DNA of 35,152 bases from Acidimicrobiia bacterium (GCA_021296435.1 JAGWAK010000009.1:1-35152); one strand, 5' to 3'. Shown: positions 1 to 9,097, numbered from the stretch's first letter. Numbers and translations: made by a program. The notes: generated by a model not told the origin, from the sequence alone.

Positions 1-330
1 CGGATCCTCTGCCGGTCCGGCGGTCGGGTCCAAGTCGAGCGAGAGCAGTTCGTCCAGCAGCCCGGGGTCGGAGGTCATCGGGGGCTCGTCGGGCGCAGCA
101 GGTGGGGACGGTGCGGCGGTCTCGGCAGGCGGCGATTCGAACTCGGCATCATCCTCAGGAGCGGGTTCCGGGGCAGCGTCGGAGGGCTCTGGTTCCTCGG
201 CGTCGGCACCTGCTACTTCGGGTGCCGCGGGCATCGGCCGGCTCGTGAGCTGATCCAGGATGTGATCCACCCACGCCGGGTCGGAGGGGTCCGGCTCGCG
301 CGGGGATTTCCGGGGAGGTTCGTGGCTCAT
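1..330 (-). CDS. Unidentified acidic, proline-rich protein (N-terminal 110 residues, runs off the left edge)
   Basis: I do not recognise this protein. The reading frame is open from an ATG at 328-330 to the window edge. The N-terminus (MSHEPPRKSPREPDPSDPAW) is followed by VDHILDQL, then a low-complexity acidic stretch rich in Glu, Asp, Pro and Ala (about residues 35-90), and then LLDELLSLDLDP. No signal peptide or membrane segment is visible in this part. It is the gene after pafBC on the same strand, 40 bases downstream. A possible leaderless promoter (TACGGT) lies 9 bases before the ATG, so it may be transcribed on its own as well as from the upstream operon. The strong compositional bias means the frame could be misread, but it starts cleanly and stays open. 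Confidence 0.55.
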   Translation of the reverse strand, partial: MSHEPPRKSPREPDPSDPAWVDHILDQLTSRPMPAAPEVAGADAEEPEPSDAAPEPAPEDDAEFESPPAETAAPSPPAAPDEPPMTSDPGLLDELLSLDLDPTAGPAEDP

Positions 331-339
331 CGAGGGTTC

Positions 340-345
340 ACCGTA
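340..345 (-). promoter_or_regulatory. Candidate -10 element for the leftmost gene
   Basis: TACGGT on the minus strand lies 9 bases before the ATG at 330, matching the TANNNT-then-start arrangement seen repeatedly in this window. No clear -35 is visible, and there is no good Shine-Dalgarno in front of the ATG. Confidence 0.3.
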
Positions 346-370
346 ACCGAACTGATCCTCTGTCCTGCGG

Positions 371-2323
371 TTATTCCGCGTAGCGCGCGAGGATTCGTCG
401 GGCTGCCGCGGCGCCGGGTTCGGGCGGGAGTCCGTGGCTCGCTGTGACCCGCGCCGCCGGCCCGAGGCGGAGCAGGAGCCTCTCGAGCCATGCCACTCCG
501 CCGACGGGGAGCCGCGCCCGGCAGGTTTGCCCCTCCCAGGCTGTCCGGCTCGCCGGGTAGTAGTCCAGAACCCACTGGGCGGGACCCTCGAGCGCCAACT
601 CGACCCAGGGCCCCTCCGCCGGAGGATCCCAGACCGTGGCGGGTATCGGCCCCGGAGGCGGAGCGAACGATCCGTCCAGCAAGTCCGCAGCCGTCACCCG
701 GTCGAGCCGGAAAGTGCGCTCCTGGCCACTGCGCCGGCAGAAGGCGCGCACGTACCAGGCCCCCTCGTGGGCGAAGGTGCGGTAGGGCTCGATAACCCGC
801 TCGGTGACGGCGTCACGGTCGTAGCTGTAGTACCGGATGGCGGCCGGCCGATGATCCCGGCAGCCTTCTTGCAGGATCTCCAGCGCCTCGGAAGCTGCGT
901 CGCCGAGACGGATCTCCAGCGCCTCGGCGGGGTTCACGCCGAGGGTCCCGGCGAGCTTGGCGAGTCCTCGCTCCAGCGCGCTGTCGCCGGTGAGGCCCAA
1001 CAGGCCGGTGGCTGCGGCCAGGAGCGCCACTGCCTGCGGCGGCGTGAGGCGCAGCGGCTTGCGGAAGTAGTCGGCGAAGTTGATTTGGACGAAGCCATCT
1101 GCCACCTCCACCTCGATCAGGGCGTCCGGTGTGTAGGGAGGAACACCGACCATGAAGACCACCTGCTGCAGGTCGTCGAGCAAGCCGTCGGCGGGATAGT
1201 CGAAGCGCTCGGTGACCTCCGCGAGGGTTGCCCCGCCGCGTTCCGCGACCCAGGGAATAAGTTGCAGGAGCCGATGCATCCGCTCGGAGGAGGTCAGCCG
1301 CCGCGGGCGTGAAGGGGCCGCCGCCGGCGGCGCCGGCGTCGGCAGCTCGGGCCGCGTCGCAGTGGCCCCGCTGGGCGTCGCCGCCGGCGGCGACGCGGCC
1401 CGGGCGCAGGCTCGCACCCTCTCGAGGAGCTTCTCTCGCAACTCCGGCGGGCCGACGAGCTCGGCCCGGTCCAGCAGCCCGAGCACGAAATCCGCCAGCG
1501 CATCCGCATTGGCGACCGGCAGGCGCAGCAGCAGCGACCCGTCAGGGCGGCGCTCGTGGGGCGTGTCCTGCCCCACCTGCCCCAACGCCCAGTCGGCCAC
1601 GTCGGCATCCACCTGGATCTGCGCCGTCCAGGACTCGGCGCCCATCTCCCACGGAGGCCGCTCGAGGCTCCCGGCGGGCGCCGGCTTCGGCACGAACCCT
1701 CCGGCGTCGCCGACGGTCGGCTCGGCGATGCGGTCGAGGCGGAAGTGGCGCCAGGCGGCGCGGTCGCGGTCGTGACCGCCCAGGTACCAGTGCCCGCGGG
1801 CGAAGTGCAGCCGGACCGGCTCGACCGAACGCGGCTCCCCGCGGTGGCGGAACGACACCACGCTGCGGCCCGAAATCGCCCGGTACAGGGTGGCCAGGTG
1901 CTCGTTGAGCGGGATCACGGCGAGTTCCTGCGCCGGAGGGCCCTCCGGCGGCCGCCCGCCGAGGGCCCAAAAGGCAGTATCGACCGACGCGCCCTCGAGT
2001 CGCACCGTGCGCGCTGCGAGGTGCAGCGCGGCTCGCTCGTCGGCTGCCAGGTCGGGATCGTCGAGGTAGTAGTCGCGGGGGTGGATCCGGTAACCCTCCA
2101 CCGGCGGATCACTGCCCGGCACCGTGCCGGTCGTGAGAGGGATGCCCATCTCGCGCAGTTCGCTCTTGTCGCGCTCGAACGTGCGTCGGAAGGCCGCCTT
2201 GCCGTCGGCGTAGCCCGCCACTTTGGAGGCGATCTCACTGGCCGGCAGCAGCCGTTCGGTGGCGAGCAGGGCAGCGGTCAGGTTAAGGAGGCGTTCCAGC
2301 TTGGCGCTGGCCGGAGTGCTCAC
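371..2323 (-). CDS. pafBC: PafB-PafC fusion, WYL-domain transcriptional regulator
   Basis: A 650-residue protein made of two copies of the HTH-WYL architecture. Copy 1 has a helix-turn-helix at about 10-60 and a WYL domain at about 150-201 (literal WYL at 179-181). A Pro/Ala linker (about 308-342) leads to copy 2, with an HTH at about 343-400 and a WYL-like domain at about 495-545 (WYV at 523-525). In mycobacteria PafB and PafC are separate proteins that form a heterodimer activating DNA-damage genes such as recA. Single-chain fusions are known in other Actinobacteria. The gene starts 22 bases after pafA ends and closes the proteasome operon. The assignment to PafBC rests on domain duplication plus location; the regulon is inferred from the family. 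Confidence 0.88.
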   Translation of the reverse strand: MSTPASAKLERLLNLTAALLATERLLPASEIASKVAGYADGKAAFRRTFERDKSELREMGIPLTTGTVPGSDPPVEGYRIHPRDYYLDDPDLAADERAALHLAARTVRLEGASVDTAFWALGGRPPEGPPAQELAVIPLNEHLATLYRAISGRSVVSFRHRGEPRSVEPVRLHFARGHWYLGGHDRDRAAWRHFRLDRIAEPTVGDAGGFVPKPAPAGSLERPPWEMGAESWTAQIQVDADVADWALGQVGQDTPHERRPDGSLLLRLPVANADALADFVLGLLDRAELVGPPELREKLLERVRACARAASPPAATPSGATATRPELPTPAPPAAAPSRPRRLTSSERMHRLLQLIPWVAERGGATLAEVTERFDYPADGLLDDLQQVVFMVGVPPYTPDALIEVEVADGFVQINFADYFRKPLRLTPPQAVALLAAATGLLGLTGDSALERGLAKLAGTLGVNPAEALEIRLGDAASEALEILQEGCRDHRPAAIRYYSYDRDAVTERVIEPYRTFAHEGAWYVRAFCRRSGQERTFRLDRVTAADLLDGSFAPPPGPIPATVWDPPAEGPWVELALEGPAQWVLDYYPASRTAWEGQTCRARLPVGGVAWLERLLLRLGPAARVTASHGLPPEPGAAAARRILARYAE

Positions 2324-2345
2324 CGCAGCGGCTCCCCGCAGCCCT

Positions 2346-3728
2346 TCACAGCGATGCGATCAGTTTCTCGACCCGCTCGTCGTGAGACTTGAACGGGTCC
2401 TTGCACAGCACCGTGCGCTGCGCCTGGTCGTTCAGCTTGAGATGCACCCAGTCCACGGTGTAGTCCCTCTTGCGCTCCTTGGCGCGCCGCACGAACTCGC
2501 CGCGCAGGCGGGCCCGGGTGGTCTGGGGCGGTTGGTGCATCGCCTCCAGCACGTCGTCCTCCAGGCAGATCGACTCGACCAGGTCCCGTTGCTGCAGTTT
2601 GTAGAACAGCCCCCGATCGCGGCTCACGTCGTGGTACTTCAGATCCAGCAGCGCCAGCCGGGGATCGTCCCAGGTGAGGCCGTTGCGCTCGCGGTAGTGG
2701 TTGATCAACTGGTACTTGATCACCCAGTCGCATTCCCGGTTGAGGCTGAGCGGATCCGCCTCGAGGCGCTCCAGGCAGTGGCCCCACATCTGCAGGGCGC
2801 GCTTCTGCTCCACGCCGAGGTCGAACCGGGTGGAGAACTCCTGCGCCCGCTCGAAGTACTCGCGCTGGATATCCAGGGCGCTCAGCTGCCGGCCGTTGGC
2901 AAGACGCACGCGCCGCCAGGGCCGCGAGCCGTCACTGATCTTCTCGAAGTCGTCGTGGCTGATCTCCCGGATCGCCCGTATGGGGTTCTCGAGGGTCATG
3001 TCCCGCAGCACGATCGACGGCTCCTCCAGCATCTGCAGCAGGATGCTGCACGCCCCCACCTTCAGGAAGGTGGCGTACTCGCTCATGTTGGAGTCCCCCA
3101 CGATGACGTGCAGGCGGCGGAACAACTCGGCATTGGCGTGGGGTTCGTCACGCGTATTGATGATCGGCCGGGAGCGGGTGGTGGCGCTGGAGACTCCCTC
3201 CCAGATGTGCTCGGCGCGCTGGCTGATGCAGTACTTGGCGCCCCGGGGTGTCAGCAGGATCTTGCCGGCGCCGGCATAGATCTGCCGGGTCACCAGGAAC
3301 GGGATGAGCACCTCGCTGTACTCGGCGAGTTCCTCGCGGCGCGTCGTGAGGTAGTTCTCGTGGCAGCCGTAGGAGTTCCCCGCCGAGTCGGTGTTGTTCT
3401 TGAAGAGGTAGATCTCGCCGCGCATGCCGTCGGCGTTGAGTCGCTCCTGGGCGTAGGCCACCTGCTGGTCCAATACCAGCTCCCCGGCGCGATCGTGGGC
3501 CACCAGGTCGTAGAGGGAGTCACACTCGGGGGTTGCGTACTCGGGATGCGACCCGACGTCGAGATAGAGCCTTGCCCCGTTGGCGAGGAACACGTTGCTG
3601 CTGCGCCCCCACGACACCACCCGGCGGAACAGGTAGCGCGCCACCTCGTCGGGGCTCAGGCGGCGCTGGCTGCCGAGAGCGAACGTGACGCCGTACTCGT
3701 TTTCGATCCCGTAGATGCGTCGCTGCAA
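2346..3728 (-). CDS. pafA: Pup-protein ligase PafA (TTG start)
   Basis: PafA uses ATP to join the C-terminal Glu of Pup to lysines of target proteins. The 460-residue protein matches the family length and is recognisable throughout. The N-terminus MQRRIYGIENEYGVTF carries the metal/ATP-binding Glu9. RLYLDVGSHPEYAT contains the expected catalytic Asp57. KNNTDSAGNSYGCHENYL and SRPIINTRDEPHA follow, and the C-terminal domain has DFTVDWVHLKLNDQAQRT-type sequence. The frame is open for 89 codons upstream, but that extension overlaps prcA and has no homology. The TTG at 3726-3728 is preceded by AGGGG at good spacing and gives exactly the family N-terminus. The gene lies 10 bases after the prcA stop, so it is co-transcribed. 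No frameshift is visible, in contrast to its paralogue dop. Confidence 0.95.
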   Translation of the reverse strand: MQRRIYGIENEYGVTFALGSQRRLSPDEVARYLFRRVVSWGRSSNVFLANGARLYLDVGSHPEYATPECDSLYDLVAHDRAGELVLDQQVAYAQERLNADGMRGEIYLFKNNTDSAGNSYGCHENYLTTRREELAEYSEVLIPFLVTRQIYAGAGKILLTPRGAKYCISQRAEHIWEGVSSATTRSRPIINTRDEPHANAELFRRLHVIVGDSNMSEYATFLKVGACSILLQMLEEPSIVLRDMTLENPIRAIREISHDDFEKISDGSRPWRRVRLANGRQLSALDIQREYFERAQEFSTRFDLGVEQKRALQMWGHCLERLEADPLSLNRECDWVIKYQLINHYRERNGLTWDDPRLALLDLKYHDVSRDRGLFYKLQQRDLVESICLEDDVLEAMHQPPQTTRARLRGEFVRRAKERKRDYTVDWVHLKLNDQAQRTVLCKDPFKSHDERVEKLIASL

Positions 3729-3738
3729 GGCGTCGCCC

Positions 3739-4461
3739 CTAGTCCGCCGCTCCGTCGGACTTCGCGCCGGGTTCGGGGCGCGGTCCCGCCAGCAGCTCGT
3801 CCACCTCGGCGATTCCCAGCCGGCGGAAGCAGCGCCGGCCGAGTGTGCGATCGAGCAGGGCCACCTCGAGATCGTCGGCGACGAGCGTTCGCTCCGGCCC
3901 GGCCAGGGCACCGACCGCGGCCCGCAGCGCAGCCGCCACATCGAGGCCGGCGTCGTGCAGGTCGCCGAGACGCTCGGAGATGGCCTCGGTCTCACCGCCG
4001 AGCACCGACCAGCGGCTCTCGTCGTTGACCGTGCCGTCGTAGAGAATGTGGAAGAGTTGCTCGGTTCCCACCTCGTCGCCGATCTCCGCCACGAGGATCT
4101 CCACCTCCATGGGTTTCATCTCGTGCGTGAAGATCTGTCCCAGAATCTGCGCGTACTGGTTGGCGAGGCTGCGGGCCTCCACGTCCTGGCGGCTGTAGGC
4201 GTACCCCTTCAGGTCGGCGTGGCGCACCCCGGCGATGCGGAGTTGGTCGAACTCGTTGTACTTCCCCACCCCGGCGAAGGCGATGCGGTCGTAGATCTCG
4301 CTGATCTTCCGCAGCGTGTTCGAGACGTTCTCGGCGCACAGCAGGATGCCGTCGCGGTAGGTCACGGCCACGAGACTCTTCCCCCGGGCGATCCCCTTGC
4401 GGGCGTAGTCCGCCCGGTCCTTCATGATCTGCTCGGGCGCCACGTAGAAGGGCATGTTCAT
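3739..4461 (-). CDS. prcA: 20S proteasome alpha subunit
   Basis: Forms the outer heptameric rings of the actinobacterial 20S proteasome, which gate substrate entry and dock the Mpa ring. Family signatures are present: FYVAPEQ and the gating N-terminus, ARKGIARGKSLVAV, AENVSNTLRKISEIYDRI, GKYNEFD and GYAYSRQDV. The C-terminal tail is Pro/Glu/Ala-rich and poorly conserved. Three in-frame starts are close together: GTG at 4470, ATG at 4461 and ATG at 4455. I chose 4461 because GGTG lies 6 bases upstream, though 4455 gives the length closest to mycobacterial PrcA. The gene follows prcB by about 54 bases and precedes pafA by 10. Alpha subunits lack the catalytic Thr, as seen here. Confidence 0.94.
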   Translation of the reverse strand: MNMPFYVAPEQIMKDRADYARKGIARGKSLVAVTYRDGILLCAENVSNTLRKISEIYDRIAFAGVGKYNEFDQLRIAGVRHADLKGYAYSRQDVEARSLANQYAQILGQIFTHEMKPMEVEILVAEIGDEVGTEQLFHILYDGTVNDESRWSVLGGETEAISERLGDLHDAGLDVAAALRAAVGALAGPERTLVADDLEVALLDRTLGRRCFRRLGIAEVDELLAGPRPEPGAKSDGAAD

Positions 4462-4515
4462 GAGCGGCACCGTTCTCGCGTGTCGCGCCGAGAGTCCGGC
4501 GTCGGCATCGGTGGC

Positions 4516-5373
4516 TCAGGTGGCGTCACCGGGACTCCGTTCAGTGTTTGCCGCGCCGGCGTCGGCGTCGAGCGTGGCAAGCAGGGCCCGGAAGCGCTCC
4601 TCCACGTGGGAGTCGTCGAGTCGCCGGTAACCGTCGGCGTCGATATTGACCACAACGGGGAAGATCCCCCGGACGAGATCGGGTCCGCCGGTGGCGGAAT
4701 CCTCGTCGGCGGCCTGGAAGAGCGCCGAGATGGCCAGGTCCCCAGCCGCCGCGGGCTCCAACCCAGGCCGGAAACCCAGCTTCACGACCGTGCCGGCGTG
4801 CAGGCTGCCCGAGCCGCCGGCGGCGTAGTCCTGCTCCTCGTAGCGACCCCCGGTCACGTCGTACTGGAAGAGGCGGCCGCACTGGCGGCGCTCGTCCCAG
4901 CCCGCGAACAGCGGCACGACGAGCAGTCCCCGCAGCGCGGAGGTGAGGTTCGCCCTGACCATCTGGCTGAGTTGGTTGGCCTGACCGTCCAGACTGAGCG
5001 GCTGTCCCTCGACCTTCTCGTAGTGCTCCAGTTGCAGCTGGAACAGGCGCACCATCTCCATCGACGGCCCGGCCGCGCCCGCGATGGCGACGCCGGCGTG
5101 GCGGCCCGCGGGATAGACCTTCTCGATGGTGCGGTGGCTGATCAGGTTCCCCGCGGTCGCCCGCCGATCCCCCGCCATGACCACCCCGTCACAGTGACGC
5201 AGCGCCACCACCGTGGTGCCGTGAGTCACCCCGGACAGGTCGCCCGGGCCTGCTGCGTCGGGGCGGCCGATGTCGGCGGCGCGTCCCGACGCGGCCAGCA
5301 GACCGGTGAAGCTGGGACCCGGATCCTCACCCGCGCCGAAGCTGGGCAGACTCCGCAGCGGCGGCAGGCTCAT
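4516..5373 (-). CDS. prcB: 20S proteasome beta subunit (catalytic, with propeptide)
   Basis: The proteolytic subunit of the inner rings, made as a precursor that cleaves itself to expose an N-terminal threonine. The processing site reads HG then TTVVAL, so the mature protein begins at Thr53 after a 52-residue propeptide. The other catalytic residues are in place: Asp69 in MAGDRRAT (mature Asp17) and Lys85 in RTIEKVYP (mature Lys33). The SATGGPDLVRGIFP block near the C-terminus is strongly conserved. The 285-residue length fits the family. TAGCCT lies exactly 6 bases before the ATG and there is no Shine-Dalgarno, so prcB probably has its own leaderless promoter and can be made independently of mpa-dop-pup. 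Confidence 0.95.
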   Translation of the reverse strand: MSLPPLRSLPSFGAGEDPGPSFTGLLAASGRAADIGRPDAAGPGDLSGVTHGTTVVALRHCDGVVMAGDRRATAGNLISHRTIEKVYPAGRHAGVAIAGAAGPSMEMVRLFQLQLEHYEKVEGQPLSLDGQANQLSQMVRANLTSALRGLLVVPLFAGWDERRQCGRLFQYDVTGGRYEEQDYAAGGSGSLHAGTVVKLGFRPGLEPAAAGDLAISALFQAADEDSATGGPDLVRGIFPVVVNIDADGYRRLDDSHVEERFRALLATLDADAGAANTERSPGDAT

Positions 5374-5379
5374 GGCGTG

Positions 5380-5385
5380 AGGCTA
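5380..5385 (-). promoter_or_regulatory. Candidate leaderless promoter of prcB
   Basis: TAGCCT on the minus strand is separated by 6 bases from the prcB ATG, placing the expected transcription start at the first base of the start codon. No convincing -35 is visible. It lies in the 74-base gap between pup and prcB, which would split the locus into two transcription units. Confidence 0.45.
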
Positions 5386-5447
5386 CTCCCGGGGAGCCGG
5401 CGAGCGTGGCCTCCGAGCGGCGCCGGCGGGCCTGCCCGGCGCGGGAG

Positions 5448-5645
5448 CTACTGTCCGCCCTTTTGGATGTAGGAGTTGACAAACTCCTCGGCGTTGGTCT
5501 CGAGCACCTCGTCGATCTCGTCGAGGAGGTCGTCGAGTTCCGCCTTCAGACGGTCACCGGTGGGGCTGGCGGTCGGTGTCTCTTCCTCCGTGACCGATTC
5601 GCTGCTCGGTCGGGACGACTTCTGGATCCGCTCTCGTTCAGCCAT
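5448..5645 (-). CDS. pup: Prokaryotic ubiquitin-like protein Pup
   Basis: Pup is the disordered tag attached to proteins destined for the proteasome. The 65-residue product has the diagnostic C-terminal half: DDLLDEIDEVLETNAEEFVN, then SYIQKGGQ. It ends in Gln, so the deamidase Dop is needed to create the ligatable GGE end. The acidic, charged N-terminal half is variable, as expected. The ATG at 5643-5645 gives the family length. An upstream in-frame GTG at 5658-5660 would add five residues (MSART). The gene starts close behind the dop stop at 5664. Confidence 0.95.
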   Translation of the reverse strand: MAERERIQKSSRPSSESVTEEETPTASPTGDRLKAELDDLLDEIDEVLETNAEEFVNSYIQKGGQ

Positions 5646-5663
5646 GGTTCTCGCGCTCACCCA

Positions 5664-7150
5664 TCACTGCTGCAGCCTCCCGATGAGGTCGGCCGGGGTC
5701 GGACACTCGTCGAACAAGCTAGCCACATGTTGCCGGGTTCCGCGGGCAGGTTCCATCATGGGCACCCGGCGCAGGGTTTCGCCGCCGAGGTCGAAGACCA
5801 CCGAGTCCCAGTTGGCCGCCACGACGTGGGAGGCGAACTGCTGGAGGCAGCGGCCGCGGAAGTAGGCCCTGGTGTCCGGCGGCGGGTTCTCGGTGGCCCA
5901 CAGGACCTCCTCGCCGTCGGTGAGGCGCTCCAGTGACAGGCGGTCCGCTACCGAGCGCTCCGGGCGCAGGTCGTGATACTGCAGGTCCAGGGCTTGCAGA
6001 CGGGAATCGCTCCAGTCGCAACCGTTGCGTGAGCGATAGGCCTCCAGCAGGCGGTACTTGGCCACCCAGTCGACGGTCGTCGCAGGGCTGAGGGGATCGG
6101 TCTCGAGTTGTGTCAGCACCGTCTCCCAGCGCGCCAGCACCTCGTCGGCGACCGTGCCGCCGACCGCTTCGGTGCCGACGTCGTGGCAGTACTTGGTGCA
6201 GCGCTCGAGCAGTTCCCACTGCACATCGAGGGCGGTCGCGCTGGTGCCGTCGGCGAGCCGGATCGGGCGCTGCAGGCTCAGGTCGCAGCTGACCGCCCTG
6301 ATCGCCTGCACCGGTGTGGCCAGAGTCAGGTCATCGGGGAACAGGTCGTGCTCCACCAGGGCCAGCACCAGGGCGGTGGTGGCGACTTTCAGGAAGGTGG
6401 ACACTTCGGCGTGGTTGGCGTCGCCCACGAAGACGTGTAGCCGCCGGTAGTGCCGGGCATCGGCGTGTGGCTCGTCGCGGGTGTTCACGATCGGTCGCTT
6501 CAGCGTCGTCTCCAGAAGTCGGCCCGCTGGCTGAGTTGGAACGGGACCGAGAAGCGCTCCACCCCCGCCGCCTCGGTTCCTACCTTCCCGGCCCCGCAGA
6601 AGATCTGCCGGGTGACGAAGTGCGGTGTGGCCCCGTGCACGATGCGACCGAACGGCGTGGCGCGATCCATGAGGTAGTTCTCGTGGCAGCCGTAGGAGTT
6701 GCCCTTTCCGTCTGAGTTGTTCTTGTAGACGACGAGTTCCTGGCCCGCCGGCAGCAACGCCCGCGCTGCCTCCATGGAGCGCTGGGCGATGACGTCCGCC
6801 GCCCGGTCCCACACGACGGCGCTGCGGGCGTCGGCGCACTCCGGCCCGGAGATCTCGGGGTGGGCGTGATCCACGTAGTAGCGCGACCCGTTGGTCAGCA
6901 CGGCGTTGACGAGATGCGTCTCGGGCTCGTAGCCGATGTCCCCCCCGCCGACGCCGCGGGCGTCGCGGCCCGGCATCTCGTCCTCGAAGTCCCACTCGAC
7001 GCGCGCGATCGGCGAGCCGGGAGCGTGCTGGAGACCGGACAGGTAGGCGTTGATCAGCAGCGAGGAGGCCGTGATGGGGTTGGACTCCTCGGCGCCACGA
7101 TGGGTGATCCCATACTCGGTCTCGAGCCCGCAGATCTTGGGGACGACCAC
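5664..7150 (-). pseudogene. dop: Depupylase/deamidase Dop, frameshifted by a short internal deletion
   Basis: Dop converts Pup-Gln to Pup-Glu and removes Pup from substrates. It is a paralogue of PafA. The first frame (GTG at 7150) reads VVPKICGLETEYGI, YYVDHAHPEI (Asp94), YKNNSDGKGNSYGCHENYL and FQLSQRADF, then hits a stop at 6500-6502. The rest continues in another frame from LETTLKRPIVNTRDEPHA to the end (WDSVVFDLGGETLRRVPM, stop 5664). At the junction, about 6513-6519, family members have roughly seven residues (like YIEVEVG in M. tuberculosis) where only two bases remain, a net loss of about 19 bases. Restoring them would give about 501 residues, the normal size. As read here the gene cannot make full Dop. 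An assembly error is as likely as a real mutation. Confidence 0.9.
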
Positions 7151-7170
7151 GTTCGGCGAGGTCCGCTGGG

Positions 7171-8888
7171 TTAGAGGTACTGGCCGGTGGCAACCCGCTC
7201 GATGGAGCGGCCGCCGGTATTGGTGTCGTCGCGGTGCACGAGCGTGCGCACAAATACGATCCGCTCGCCCTTCTTGCCGGCGATCTTGGCCCAGTCGTCA
7301 GGATTGGTGGTGTTGGGGAGGTCCTCGTGCTCGGCGTGCTCCTGGCCGACCGACCCCAGCAGGTCGTCAAGGGGGATGCCGGGGGGCCCGCCGGCGATGA
7401 CGCGCTTGATGGCCAGCTTCTTGGCTCGCCGCACGATGTTCTCGATCATGGCCCCGGAGGCGAAGTCACGGAAGTACATCGTCTCCTTGTCGCCGTTCTG
7501 GTAGGTGACCTCGAGGAACTCGTTGCGCTGCTCGGTGCTGTACATCTCGGCGACGGTCTGCTCGATCATGCCGCGCACCGCCTTGTCCTTCTCGCCACCG
7601 CCGATGGTCTCCACGGCGCTGTGGGCGATCGGCAGTTCCACGGTGAGATAGCGGGAGTAGATCGCGGCGGCCGCCTCGGCGTCGGGCCGCTCGATCTTGA
7701 TCTTCACGTCGAGGCGTCCCGGGCGCAGGATCGCCGGGTCGATCAGGTCCTCCCGGTTGGAGGCGCCGATGACGATCACGTTTCGCAGCGCCTCCCCAGC
7801 AGCTGCGGCACGACGGTGGACTCCATGTCCGAACTGATGCCGCTGCCGCGCATGCGGAACAGCGACTCCATCTCGTCGAAGAACACGATGACCGGCCAGC
7901 CCTCCGCCGAGCGGTCCCGGGCCTGCTGGAACACCCTGCGGATGTGCCGCTCCGTCTCGCCGACGTACTTGTTGAGCAGTTCCGGCCCCTTGATGTTCAA
8001 GAAGTAGCTCCGCGCCTTGTCGTTGCCTGTGGCGGCCGCCACCTTGGTGGCGAGCGAGTTGGCAACCGCCTTGGCGATGAGGGTCTTGCCACAGCCGGGC
8101 GGCCCGTAGAGCAGGATTCCCTTCGGGGCCGGCAGGCGGTGCTCGGCGAACAGATCCGCGTGCAGGAAGGGCAGTTCCACGGCGTCGGTGATCTTCTCGA
8201 TCTGCGCGTCGAGCCCCCCGACGTCGTCGTAGGTGACGTCGGGCACCTCCTCGAGCACCAGATCCTCCACCTCCGAGCGCACGAGGCGCTCGGTGAGGAG
8301 GCCGGAGCGGGTGTCCATGAGCATCGGGTCGCCGACGCGGAGTGGGACACCGGCCAGATGCTCGGCCAGATCCACGACCCGCTCCTCGTCGGCGCGGCAG
8401 CTCACCACCGCCCGGCGACCGCCCTCCAGCATTTCGGTCAGGGTGACCACTTCGCCGGTGCCGTCGGCGGAGCGTGCCAGCACGACGCTGAGGGAATCGT
8501 TCAGCGCGACCTCCTGGCCTCGTTCCAGGGTGCCCTCCACCTCGGGATGGATCGCCACGCGCATCTTCCGCCCGGAGGAGAAAACGTCGGCGGTGCCGTC
8601 GTCGTTGAGCTGGAGCACGGTGCCGTAGGCGTTCGGGGTCTGGGTGAGCTTCTCGACCTCCTCCCGTAGCGCGCCGATGTGCTCGCGCGCTTCGCGCAGG
8701 GTGTGAGTCAGCTTCTCGTTCTGCGAGACGGCCTGGGCCAACTGCCCCTTGGTCTCCAGCAGCCGCTCCTCGAGCGTGCGGATGCGCTGGGGGGTGTCCT
8801 GCAGGCGCCGGCGCAGTGCCTCGATCTCCTGGCGCAGCAGCTTCAACTGCACGGCTTGATCCTTCGGGACCTCGTCGATGGTTCTCAC
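7171..8888 (-). pseudogene. mpa: Proteasomal AAA ATPase Mpa/ARC, frameshifted by a short internal deletion
   Basis: Mpa recognises Pup through an N-terminal coiled coil, unfolds the conjugate and threads it into PrcBA. The first frame (GTG at 8888) has the coiled coil (about residues 10-85), the OB region, Walker A GPPGCGKT, the pore/ring segment KGPELLNKYVGETERHIR and Walker B VIVFFDEM, then shifts after TVVPQLL. The second frame resumes at EALRNVIVIGASNRED and runs through RPGRLDVKIKIERPDAEAA to a C-terminal GQYL, the proteasome-docking motif. At about 7795-7797 two bases replace the expected SEIDGV-like segment, a net loss of 16 or 19 bases just before sensor 1. The GTG start has GGAGGGAG in front and TAGGGT further upstream. 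A short product would keep Walker A and B but lack the arginine fingers and the docking tail. Confidence 0.9.
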
Positions 8889-8912
8889 CTCCCTCCGGGG
8901 TCGTCGGATGCG

Positions 8913-8918
8913 ACCCTA
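8913..8918 (-). promoter_or_regulatory. Candidate -10 element for the mpa-dop-pup operon
   Basis: TAGGGT on the minus strand lies 24 bases before the mpa GTG. Unlike the leaderless sites here, it leaves room for a short 5' UTR with a GGAGG Shine-Dalgarno 3 bases from the start. It lies in the 209-base divergent region shared with the ferredoxin gene. Confidence 0.4.
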
Positions 8919-9031
8919 CACGCGGCGCCATGGGTTCAGGTGACCAAGCTCGCACCGGTTGCGGTGCGCTCACAGCGAAGTCGACTGCGGCGTCCGGGCC
9001 GGGTCCACGCGGGGCGTGCCTGGGCCGACGC

Positions 9032-9037
9032 TATACT
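9032..9037 (+). promoter_or_regulatory. Candidate -10 element for the ferredoxin gene
   Basis: TATACT is the closest match to the TATAAT consensus noticed in the window. It lies 60 bases before the ferredoxin ATG, leaving a leader of about 50 bases. No good -35 was found at 16-18 bases upstream. Confidence 0.4.
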
Positions 9038-9097
9038 CACTGCGGCGGTGATTTACCGATCAGGCACGCACCATCCAGTGAATCGGGGAGCGGCAAG

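Noticed and set aside
2223..4028. A 601-residue open frame on the plus strand across pafBC and pafA
   Set aside because: It lies antisense to two well-supported genes. Long antisense frames are expected in GC-rich DNA because stops are rare in the mirrored codon positions.
5664..7150. An intein, intron or programmed frameshift explaining the dop and mpa frame changes
   Set aside because: Sequence is missing rather than added, and no slippery site is visible at the junctions. Recoding alone would not restore the lost residues.
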